A DNA stretch of 42,657 nucleotides from Pelargonium nanum (lineage: Eukaryota > Streptophyta > Magnoliopsida > Geraniales > Geraniaceae): assembly GCA_036897485.1 (NCBI GenBank), contig JAYMTF010000252.1:1-42657 (forward strand), in the 5' to 3' direction. Position numbers and translations under genes: made by a program. The notes below the pieces were generated by a model. The model was not told the DNA's origin, made no database searches, and was given only the letters and a program-made list of their open reading frames with translations. Shown here one piece after another: positions 34,388-42,657 of this stretch. The first letter of the stretch is position 1. Every line of letters begins with the position of its first letter.

Positions 34388-35572
34388 TTATACATCTGAT
34401 ATGTTTGGTTGTGTTGAGTTCTTGAACTGTTGTGTCCTTTTTTCTCTATTTGCAAACCATTCCAATGTCTTTTTTGCTATTGGAAGCCATAGCTTTCTCA
34501 TTTTTGCTTCTTTAACATTGTTGTCATCTAGAGAAGACTCTCTGATTCTCATGTTTCTCTGATGTCGCGACAGGGCTGTGATGTCTGACATTGATCGTTT
34601 CTCTGATGGATCAAACAATCTCGGTGTTATTAACGAACTGTTCTTGATCTCCAAGATCCGCTCGTCTTTTCTTGCACTCGCAGAGCCCAATTCAGAGAAT
34701 CTGTTGCTCGACATGTCGTTGATCATCTCGGAGTTCAAGAACATCAGGTCCGAGGAGCTCACATTGCTCCACCGGTTCTTGAACACAGAATCAGACACAA
34801 CAATCTTGTGATTAAGCTTGTGCAAGAGCACTTTCCTATCGTCCTCATCTTGATCTTGATCTTGAAAATCTTGAATAGCCAGAGTAGTTTCTTGGCCGTT
34901 TTCAAGAACCTTCTCGATCCTTCTAAAGCTGCTTCCAACGCTGAATCTTGAAGACCCGCGACGATCATCACCATCCTCTTCTTCTCTCTGCACAAAGAGC
35001 TCGATATTCGAATCCTCCTCGAGCTCCGACCTGTTCCTCAAGAACCTTAAACTATCCGAATTGTCAAAATCTGTCACATCCTCTGCGCAGACCTTGTGTC
35101 TGCAGAGAGGACAGCTCGAGTGCTTTTCGAGCCACTGGTCAACACAATCGATGTGAAAAGCATGCTTGCACTTAGGCAGCAACCTCAGGATCTCGATTTC
35201 TTCGAATTTCGAGAGGCACACAGCACACTCGAGCCCACTTCTTGCGCCTCTTAGGGACGAGAACCTGAAGAAAGGGAGAGACTCTATGACAGTCTTGTCG
35301 ATCCCGGACAATCCGGAGGCTGATCTTGCAACTGCAGCATCGAGATTGTGCGCGTCGATTCGAGCCACAGAGCCTCTCCTATGGCAGAACTTGGCATAGA
35401 GGAGGAGAAGGAATGTGAGAGAGAACATGATGGACAAGATTCCAATAACAACAGCAAGACTTGGCTGGAAATTTGTGACAGCATCTCCATCAGGACCTAA
35501 AGTTTGTGCTTTTACATGGAAGAGCACAGAAAAGATGTTCAAGATGGTGATGAGCAGCTTTTTTTGATTCAT
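34388..35572 (-). CDS. ATL: ATL-type RING-H2 E3 ubiquitin ligase, intronless, 394 aa
   Basis: Membrane-anchored ubiquitin ligase of the plant ATL family, nearest in feel to ATL12/13/42-like members. An N-terminal signal peptide (about 1-22, LLITILNIFSVLFHVKA) is followed by a transmembrane helix (about 38-62). The GLD-like motif reads GIDKTVIESLPFFRF (about 92-106). The RING-H2 finger (about 116-158) runs CAVC, then PKCKHAFHIDC, then WLEKHSSCPLC, with the conserved Pro before the third Cys and the Trp that contacts E2. The rest is Ser/Asp/Glu-rich and probably disordered, with the paralogue-conserved blocks RWSNVSSSDLMFLNSE and KRSMSDI. A TATA-like TTTATAAGG lies on the minus strand at about 35626-35634, some 55 bp upstream of the ATG. 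Its neighbour upstream is a tandem duplicate. The substrate is unknown. Confidence 0.93.
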   Translation of the reverse strand: MNQKKLLITILNIFSVLFHVKAQTLGPDGDAVTNFQPSLAVVIGILSIMFSLTFLLLLYAKFCHRRGSVARIDAHNLDAAVARSASGLSGIDKTVIESLPFFRFSSLRGARSGLECAVCLSKFEEIEILRLLPKCKHAFHIDCVDQWLEKHSSCPLCRHKVCAEDVTDFDNSDSLRFLRNRSELEEDSNIELFVQREEEDGDDRRGSSRFSVGSSFRRIEKVLENGQETTLAIQDFQDQDQDEDDRKVLLHKLNHKIVVSDSVFKNRWSNVSSSDLMFLNSEMINDMSSNRFSELGSASARKDERILEIKNSSLITPRLFDPSEKRSMSDITALSRHQRNMRIRESSLDDNNVKEAKMRKLWLPIAKKTLEWFANREKRTQQFKNSTQPNISDV

Positions 35573-35968
35573 GGCATAGAGAAGATAAAAATGTCAAAGT
35601 TTTGAGGTTTTGGTGTCTGAAATGGCCTTATAAATGTCTGTTTTTCCTAGAAGAGTATCTTTTTCTGGTTATCTGTTTTTTTGGTTTCTTCTAGGCTGAT
35701 GTTTTGTGGGTACAAACTTTAATGGTCAATTTTTTATTAAATTTGGTATTCAGGAGTGATGGAAAGGTGGGTTGTTGAATAATTGTTGCAAATTTTGGCT
35801 TCTGACTTGGTATGCATAAGCTGGAGATTTTGAGATTTTGACAGCTTCTAAAATATTGTTATAAACTTGACACCACATAGGTAAATCTTGCTTTTGTATA
35901 AGATTATTGTGTTGAATTTGATACAGGAAATGACAAAAATAAATTGAAATCACAATTGTTTTTTTTTT

Positions 35969-37078
35969 TTATACATCAAGTACTAATGGTTTTGTTGAGT
36001 TCTTGGACTGTTGGGGCCTTTCTTCTCTGTTGGCAAACCTTTGAACTGTCTTTCTTGCAATTGGCAGCCAAAGATTCCTCATTTTCGCCTCCTTCGCGTT
36101 GTTTTCGAGCAACGAAGACTCTCCGATTATGCTTTTAGCTCTCGAGTCTCTGAATCGCGAGAGAGCACTGATATCCGACATTGATCTCTTCGCTTTTTGA
36201 TGATCTGATGCTGATGGTAGAACTGGAATGCAGACTGATGAACCGTTTTTGCTGTCCATCTCCAAGATTCGATTATCGAATTCAAGGGAATTCTTGATTG
36301 ACATGTCGTTGAGTATCTCAGAATTCAAGAACATTAGGTCGGAAGAGCTAACATTACTCCACCGGTGCTTGTAGACAACATCGGATACTATGATCTTGTG
36401 GCTGGACTTGTGCAAGAGAGCTTTCCCATCTTCGTCGCTACCATCAGATTCTTGATCTTTAGCTAACACTTGTTCAATGGTGAATCTTGAAGATCCGAAA
36501 CAATCTTCCTCCTCCCGAACCTCTGACTGATTCCTCAAGAATCGCATACTATCCGAGTATGTGAAGATAGAGATGTCCTCGGTGTTGATCTTGTTCCTGC
36601 AAAGAGGGCAGCTCGAGTGTTTCTCGAGCCATTGATCAACGCAAGCAACATGGAAGGCGTGCTTACACTTTGGCAGCAACCGAAGGATATCAGTTTCTTC
36701 GAATCTCGAGAGACACACAGCACAATCGAGACCTTTTCTGGAGCCTTTGAGGGAAGCGAACCTGAAGAAAGGCAGCGACTCTAGGACAGTCCTGTCAATG
36801 CCGGATAATTCAGAAGCTGATCTTGTTGTGAACCCGGGACCAATATTCAGAGGAATAACCTGAAGAGAAGTATTGGCGACATTGCTTCGCATTCTCAGAT
36901 AACACAGAAGACTGAATGCGAGAGCCAACATGAAAGACATGACACCAACAACAATTCCAAGGCTTCCTCCAAAGTTGCTCACAGCATCTCCTGCAGAAAC
37001 ATCAGTTCTTGGAGAAGATTGAGCATTAGCAGTCACAGAAATGAGCACAAAAAAGACATGTAGAATGATAATAAGCAT
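35969..37078 (-). CDS. ATL: ATL-type RING-H2 E3 ubiquitin ligase, tandem paralogue, 369 aa
   Basis: Same family and layout as the gene downstream. A signal peptide (LIIILHVFFVLISVTANA, about 2-20) is followed by a transmembrane helix (about 36-60). The GLD-like motif is GIDRTVLESLPFFRF, and a RING-H2 finger follows (CAVC, CKHAFHVAC, WLEKHSSCPLC). The tail shares RWSNVSSSDLMFLNSE, KRSMSDISALSRF and the final KNSTKP-DV. The open frame extends 44 codons further up to 37210, but a TATA-like TATATAAAC lies on the minus strand at about 37178-37186, between that ATG and the one at 37078. Transcription should therefore begin below the upper ATG, and only the lower start puts the signal peptide at the N-terminus. 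The two genes are 396 bp apart, same strand, both intronless: a tandem duplication. Confidence 0.92.
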   Translation of the reverse strand: MLIIILHVFFVLISVTANAQSSPRTDVSAGDAVSNFGGSLGIVVGVMSFMLALAFSLLCYLRMRSNVANTSLQVIPLNIGPGFTTRSASELSGIDRTVLESLPFFRFASLKGSRKGLDCAVCLSRFEETDILRLLPKCKHAFHVACVDQWLEKHSSCPLCRNKINTEDISIFTYSDSMRFLRNQSEVREEEDCFGSSRFTIEQVLAKDQESDGSDEDGKALLHKSSHKIIVSDVVYKHRWSNVSSSDLMFLNSEILNDMSIKNSLEFDNRILEMDSKNGSSVCIPVLPSASDHQKAKRSMSDISALSRFRDSRAKSIIGESSLLENNAKEAKMRNLWLPIARKTVQRFANREERPQQSKNSTKPLVLDV

Positions 37079-37177
37079 GTTTTGTGGATTCAAACTAAAA
37101 AAAACAAAGAAATCTGAAAAGTTCAAATTTGTTGAATCTGAAAAATGATGATAAGCATGTTTCAGATGGAATTGTTG

Positions 37178-37186
37178 TTTATATAT
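37178..37186 (-). promoter_or_regulatory. Probable TATA box of the second ATL gene
   Basis: TATATAAAC on the minus strand lies about 100 bp upstream of the chosen ATG at 37078. It argues against the more distal in-frame ATG at 37210. Confidence 0.5.
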
Positions 37187-37210
37187 GTGCTTCAATATGT
37201 CAACTCCCAA

Positions 37211-39120
37211 AAGAATATTGAAAGGTTGTCAGTTTCTTGGGTTCTTCTGAGATGGCTTGTGAGTGTGTTCAAACTTCAAAACTAGTAATCACTAATCAAT
37301 TGTCAATGACACAATGTCATATGCAACAATGTGACTTACAATTTGGGATTCAGTCGAAAAATGACTCCGTTAGCTAGGGATGCGAATTTTATTTTTACTC
37401 GATAAACATACGAAAAATATGTAACGGTGCTATCACAATTTAACTCGAGTCAAATGGAGAAATCAAGATTGTCTTTGTAAATGACAATCAAAAGTCAAAA
37501 GTAGTAGCTACAATAACCTTCTTTATTTTTTTAGGCAATCAAAATTAATTAGCAGTTGCTACAATAATCTATTTTTTGCCAAACTAAATTGAAGGAGATG
37601 CAGTAAAGAATCCTAAAGTCAATGGTATGGATCTACTCTACCTCTTTCCTGTAGGCCATCAAATAAATCCCACCCAAACTGAGATTAATATATAATAAGA
37701 ACTCATGAAATCAAAAAACAAAAATGCAAGACACATTCAACAAAAACAAATAATTCTGTCAGAGTCAACTCAGCCATGTTATATTTCATATTAACAATGC
37801 CACATATATATAATATTGCAACTTCGAGTTCTAAATTTCTAATGTGAAGCATGTAGCATCACGATCACACATGTTTCGTGCCATAGTTCCTCTAATTTGC
37901 AAAACATTCATGCATTTACTTTGCTGTTAATGTTCCGTCTAAAAGGGGTTGAAAAAAATAATAGAAGATTACGATAATTGTCATGTTTAAGCATTAATAT
38001 ATCCTAATAACAATACTTAATACCCATTTGGGAAACCAAAGACAAGGAACAAACAGAGACACAGAATCCAGCATAGTTTCATAGAAATGCACATGTTAAT
38101 CAAGAATGACACAAGCATGACAGAGAATGCATGCTTGGCAAAGAAGAAATGTTGGTCTGATCTGAACAATGTGTTAGGTTGATGAGTGAACATGTTAATA
38201 TATTTTGATAGTTACAACTCTAAAAAAGATGGGTCCAATAATATAAGCAACTAAATCCAAGAAAACCAGCAGGGGCTGCTACACCACAAAAACAACTACT
38301 CTAATAAAAGTATAGATTAGGAAGGTTTATTGTTGAGTTCCCTCATTGATGTTGACAATAATCTAATTTAAAGAATTTTATCTTGGAAAAGATAAAACTC
38401 AACTCTCCCCCACCTTTTGAACCCAACTATACATAGCTTTATTCATTTACTTTTAACAAAGTAATACACATGAATCAAATGAATACAACAAGAATATGAC
38501 CTCATTAGGTGTTTGAGTAATCTTTCCAATAATGACAAATAATGAAATAGTGAATCAGCTAATTGGCTTGGACGGCTCAATGCTCGAGACTCTTCCCTTT
38601 GAGATGTCCAGGGAGGTTTATTTATATAAGCAGTATTTTCTTCTGCTTTTACAAAGATATTGTTTCCCTAACTCGAACCTGTGATCTTGAGATCACAAGC
38701 TATCTAAATTTCAGAAGCATAGGGTTCCTAAGTATCAGTCAAGCATATGATGAATTTATGAACATTGATCAAACAACTCTTCCAACCAGACAACCTGCTC
38801 TACTCAAATGTGTTGATTAAGAACTACACCAACCTGCTCTACTCAAGTTAGTTGAACCTAAACCATAAACCCAAAGAAAGCTAACTATAGAACTCAAAGG
38901 CTTATGATAACTATTTAACAAAGGATTTATGCTGGAAAATTAATACATACACATAGAATATGTTATTGCAGCATCAAAGACAACTGATAAAAGGAGAAAT
39001 AAATAGCAAAAGCATGTATGACAAGATCAGTGACTCACAAAAGGTATACAAAGTCATAGCCAGGTCACCCTCTACCACGTGTCAACTTTATTGATCTACT
39101 TGAACATACATGGTACTAAA
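37211..39120. other. Spacer: second ATL promoter to NINJA 3' end
   Basis: Both flanking genes are on the minus strand. The left part is the ATL promoter and the right part probably NINJA 3'UTR. The one defined element is an Au-like SINE relic at about 38565-38735. No coding frame is recognised. Confidence 0.55.
38565..38735 (-). mobile_element. Au-like SINE relic
   Basis: Read on the minus strand: CTTGTGATCTCAAGATCAC, then the B box AGGTTCGAGTT, then GGAAACAATATCTTTGTAAA and AGCAG. After a diverged GCTTATATAAATA-ACCTCCCTGGACATCTCAAAGGGA-type segment comes GAGTCTCGAGCATTGAGC. This order follows the plant Au SINE consensus as I recall it (GGTCACGGGTTCGAGTC, GGAAACAGCCTCTTTGC, then TACAATAGACCCTCCC and GGAGCCTC-TGCACTGGG). 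The A-box end is poorly preserved and no target duplication was fixed, so this is an old copy. Confidence 0.72.
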
Positions 39121-41224
39121 TCAACTCTGAGCAGAGGCAGCAGGATTAGTGTTTGGAAATGTTGCCAAACCAGTTCCATTTTCTGGATTATGAGGTTCAG
39201 CGGCATGACGAACAAACTCTTCAGGGAACATGTGGGTTCCATGGCAAGCACATACAATTTTTATTTGGCTTGCGCTGAATCTATAAGTAACACCAGAAAT
39301 TGTCCGACCATCTGGGCCTGGTGCTGTGGTAGAAACCCATGGTAGATTTGGATAGGAACCACACCCCCCAAATTTTAGGTCGGCAGCAATACCGGGCTTT
39401 ATGGCTGAAAAGTCGAGTGATAAACCTTCTGCTGCTAACCGGTCAGATGCATCTTTGGCTCTAAGGTTTGTGCTACTTCCTTTCACATCTTCTGTCTGGG
39501 AAGAGGAGCCTTCTTCTGCAGCATGCTGCTTGCCATCACCTTTGGCTTGTTCCAATGTCTTCCCATCATATTGTGTAGCCTCAGATGCATTATGTGAAAT
39601 TGCATGCATGGCAGCTACAGACGTACACAAAAGGGTAAGCGTGGAAAAGATAATACCAATCACAATCTTCAACAAGAGTGTAATCTGAAGACAGTATCAT
39701 AAGGAAAAGAAGATAGATATCTATTTGTCAAAATATCTGCAGCAACATTTCTAGGAGTTGTATGTAGTAATAGTATTAATTCATATTCAGGCACATATTG
39801 AGAAGATAAGCGATTGGAAACCACTGATTTGGTCTGACATGAAACCTAATGAGCTTCTTTTTCTCAGCACTAACATGGGTTTCACATGCGAATTCTTCGA
39901 CCATGTGGCCCAAATTCATGAATACTTAGTTTATCTAACAGAACTTACAATCACATCACAGGCCAGGTCAAAAAGTTCAAATAGGCAGTGATTAAATCAG
40001 TATGGGAATCAAGATCATGAATTTAACTATGCGCAGTTTACGTTGGCACTTTCCCATAAAAAGCCAAAGAGAACTGGAAGAATAGGGAATATTTTAATGC
40101 ATCTCCGCCTATCAAATATTCTAGCCAAGTCACAGCAATGCTTATAGGAAAAAAAAATTAATAGAAAGAAGAAAACCTTGAGATATGTTCAATCCGTCTT
40201 TATATTTGTCAGAGTTTGCTGGACCTCTGCCAGCAAATGAAGGATGAAGCTGTTGCGGATGAGAAACTGACCCCCATGAGTTATCCTTATCCAACAATGG
40301 AAGCTGGACAGGAGAATAGCCAAACATTTGGGGGAAATTTCCAGCAGTCATAGGTTGATTACCTGATCGTTCACCCGTTGAAGCAGGCATCATCTGCAAC
40401 ATGCCATTGAATGGATGGGCACTTGATGTGTTTGGTGCACCAACGGAATTAGACTCCTTAGGAGGTAACGAGTAAGGCACATTCATGACATTCATTGGTT
40501 GTCCAGTGAATGGAATGCCATATGTCACATTCCCCATCTTAAATTCACTTTCCGACGAGCCATTGTTAAACCTCTTTTGCCCTTGTATGTTCATAATGCT
40601 TGAATCAGGAAAACCACGAATCTCCTTCATAACATCAGAAGATCCCCCAGCTCCGATGGGTCGTTTGGACCCATCATCAGGGTGTGAAATCAACTTTGAG
40701 GTCGAATCCTCAACTCCAGACTCAGCCACATCCTCATTTTCAGCAGTTGATCCGTCTTCAGTTGTTATGGAAATGTGTGATGTTTTTGCTTTATCATGTC
40801 GCTCAGTGTGATGAGCTTCTCTCTCACGCTTCCTTTGATGGTCTACATCATCAAAGAACATCCTACGCTTATCCATTTCTGGTCTTCTGTCTTCCTCACT
40901 TTCAGCAGGCCTGGTGTTGTTCCCAACCCAGATTCCACTCCCATTAAAGGTCCTAGAAGCGCCAGCATCAACAGCACCTTTGGAAAGGTCATTGAAGAAG
41001 TTCTCTTGAGGTTTTACTGAATCACTTCTCTGTGATGAAGTACCCAAGTCCTGTTCTGAGACAGAAGCATGAAGAAAGCTTTTGAAATCATTTCCTAACT
41101 TATTCCCTCTATCACCACCTTCTTCTGTCTTTGAATCTGAGGAGTTCTCATTTTTACCCTTTGCTTTAGATGATCCACCAAAAGATAGACCCAAACTAAG
41201 CTCAAGCCCACCGTCATCTTCCAT
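39121..41224 (-). CDS. NINJA: NINJA, adaptor between JAZ repressors and TOPLESS, 2 exons, 513 aa
   Basis: Nuclear adaptor of jasmonate signalling: the N-terminal EAR motif recruits TOPLESS co-repressors and the C-terminal domain binds the TIFY/ZIM domain of JAZ proteins. Exon 1 is 41224-40177 and exon 2 is 39614-39121. The junction is CAA G|GTTTTC to TGTAG|CTGCC, and the frame closes at 513 residues. The EAR motif LELSLGL is at residues 7-13. Then come the conserved NDFKSFL block, QRSDS, NFFNDLSK, a Lys/Arg-rich stretch that may serve as a nuclear signal, GSTAENEDVAES and FGYSPVQLPLLDKD. The C-terminal domain runs FSAIKPGIAADLKFGG, NLPWVSTTAPGPDGRTISGV and KIVCACHGTHMFPEEFVRHA. Order and motifs match Arabidopsis NINJA (At4g28910, about 425 residues); this one is longer through low-complexity inserts. 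The related AFP family shares the end domains, but the internal blocks favour NINJA. Confidence 0.94.
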
Positions 41225-41609
41225 TTTATGATATCAAGGTATATGGATATTTCTCAATTATAACCTCTGATACTCCTCTTTATCATTTACCAACCTTTCA
41301 ATATTGACTCCGAAGCATTGAAGTGGCCATCTTGAAATGGGAAATAATGCACAAAGTCAAATACAATTCAGGAAGCACATAAGGAAAATAAACTGGTTCT
41401 GGACAATCCTACCATACACAAAAATCATGGGAACTAAGGGTTGCTCCAATGGAAAAAAATGATATCCCTATCAATTTACATGAATTTCTAGCTACAGTCA
41501 GCGGTACTTTTTATTGATTGTAATTTTAGAAATGTACATCATTTTAATTTACAATGAGATAAAGAGAACATCAACATTTTCCAAGTTTTGGTTAAATATT
41601 TTTACAAGT

Positions 41610-41822
41610 TGTGATGACTCAATTATAAATTCAGTTTAATTAGAAAAGGTGTCAATGAAATTAGGAAATATATTGTATTTATAAAAGTTTAGTTTAATTT
41701 CCTAGTCTAGCTTATTTCGTATTTCTAGTATAAATCTCTCATATAAATTAGTCTCTTTTGTACTTATAAAAACAAATTAATTCATTCACATCAATAATAT
41801 AAATTTTACATGGTATCAAAGC
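41610..41822 (+). mobile_element. Copia-type LTR retrotransposon fossil (5' LTR plus primer-binding site)
   Basis: A segment of about 200 bp (41610-41810) begins TGTGATGACTC and ends TTTTACA, fitting the TG..CA ends of an LTR. It has a TATA/CTTATTTCGTATTTCTAGT-type promoter stretch of the kind often seen in plant copia LTRs. TGGTATCAAAGC (41811-41822) follows at once, one base from the common copia primer-binding site complementary to initiator tRNA-Met. No gag or pol is recognised downstream and no matching 3' LTR is seen in the window. This is a broken, old remnant. Confidence 0.65.
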
Positions 41823-42225
41823 CTCTTAATTCACTGTTTTGAGTCTTACGGCAACATTAGGGTTACTTGTCCGACCAATAATTTTTCTCTTCTTTCAATA
41901 ATATTTTCATTTACTTATTTTCTTCAAGATTTCACTAAAATTCTTGAATTCGTTTCTTTTCATAATCTTTCGTTGTTTTTTATTCTTCCTACACATGGTA
42001 TGCTTGCATGTGAAGGGGAGTATCACATAAAGAAACCTGAGCCACTTCTTTTCTTTTTTCTATTTATTTATTTATTTATTTTGCTTTACAGTGCCGGCTG
42101 GTCCCCTCTGCCACTGGAGCCATTGTCCTCGCCATCACGCACCTAGCGAGGGAGTAAGTCCAGATTCTTATTTTCCAGAACTACGTCATATCATGCCTCC
42201 ATTTTCGACTGAGCCTCTCATATGT

Positions 42226-42368
42226 CCTTACTACTACCACAATGTAGTCTCTGAGTCACAAGGACACACTAAGTTCAACCTCTCAATTGACCATACTACT
42301 AACAAAAACGTAGACCTTGACTCATGATAACACGCTATAGAAATAGTCTTTGAGCCATGAGGTCACAC
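42226..42368. repeat. Three diverged copies of a unit of about 30-45 bp
   Basis: Copies at about 42226-42270, 42291-42333 and 42339-42368 share the pattern TAGTCTYTGAGTCAYRAGGACACAC. The first two also share an upstream TACTACTAAC-like block. Old tandem duplication or a fragment of an unidentified repeat. Confidence 0.45.
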
Positions 42369-42657
42369 ATTGCAATGTCAACAAAGTTCCCTCATCAACA
42401 TCTATCTATGAGATAAACTCCACCAATCAATACATGCTACTAGAAAGAGAAAATCCAAACTTTCACATTTGATATGATTTATATGCTCTAGGAGAGTAAG
42501 AAGATTCAATTCTAAGTTTAGTAGAATTGAAAAGGTGTTATTGATATTTTTTTTTTTACTAATTTTTTTTAAAATTTTTTTTAGTAAAGTTGAGCTACAC
42601 AATAGGGGTAGCTCTCCCCTTTTAACCCAAAACCCCACCTCACCCGACGCAATGGGA

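Larger units (their letters stand above)
41225..42657. other. NINJA upstream region to the window edge
   Basis: The NINJA leader and promoter should begin here. A 5'UTR intron is possible but was not resolved. The region contains a copia-type LTR fossil (41610-41822) and a degenerate repeat (42226-42368). No gene is recognised. Poly-T tracts lie near 42550-42580. Confidence 0.45.

Noticed and set aside
34759-35490. Other-frame open frames overlapping the ATL gene, up to 78 codons
   Set aside because: They lie inside the RING-H2 coding frame on both strands, have no recognisable content, and follow from that gene's codon use.

Overview
The window is nuclear DNA of a flowering plant, most likely a core eudicot. 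Its genes are rich in introns with GT..AG borders, the spacers are AT-rich, and every recognisable protein matches a land-plant family (CK1-like kinase, plant Bin3 methyltransferase, plastid-type two-domain glyoxalase I, PP2C/cNMP-binding/kinase fusion, ATL RING-H2 ligases, NINJA). The small transposons are also of plant types (Stowaway-like, hAT-like, Au-like SINE, copia LTR). No CRISPR, operon or other prokaryotic feature is present. The species cannot be named from the sequence.

Layout. (1) 883-3836 (+): casein kinase 1-like protein, 14 exons, preceded by a cluster of ACGT-core elements. (2) 6103-9823 (-): Bin3/MePCE-type RNA 5'-cap methyltransferase, 8 exons, convergent with gene 1. (3) 11386-16386 (-): plastid-type glyoxalase I, 9 exons, with a 197-bp palindromic element in one intron. 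(4) 16.5-22.6 kb: a transposon-rich spacer with no convincing gene, holding a hAT-like element with an 8-bp target duplication, a Stowaway-like element, two local duplications and a SINE-like unit inside an inverted repeat. (5) 23025-31692 (+): a 1,077-residue fusion of PP2C phosphatase, two cyclic-nucleotide-binding domains and a protein-kinase fold, 15 exons. (6) 34388-35572 and 35969-37078 (-): two intronless ATL RING-H2 ubiquitin ligases, a tandem duplicate pair. (7) 39121-41224 (-): NINJA, the adaptor between JAZ repressors and TOPLESS, 2 exons. (8) From 41.2 kb to the end: NINJA upstream region with a copia-type LTR fossil and a degenerate repeat.

Functionally the genes are an ordinary mix of signalling and housekeeping loci: CK1, PP2C/kinase and NINJA in signalling, ATL in ubiquitination, glyoxalase in methylglyoxal detoxification, MePCE in small-RNA capping. 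Nothing indicates that they form one pathway or a cluster. The most unusual locus is the PP2C-CNB-CNB-kinase fusion. Its phosphatase half keeps its metal-binding motifs. Its kinase half has lost the catalytic-loop Asp, and both nucleotide-binding cassettes lack the usual Arg. A uORF-like frame ends exactly on its start codon, although an intron may remove it.

All exon borders were placed by eye, from splice consensus, frame continuity and family resemblance. No alignment or transcript data were available.
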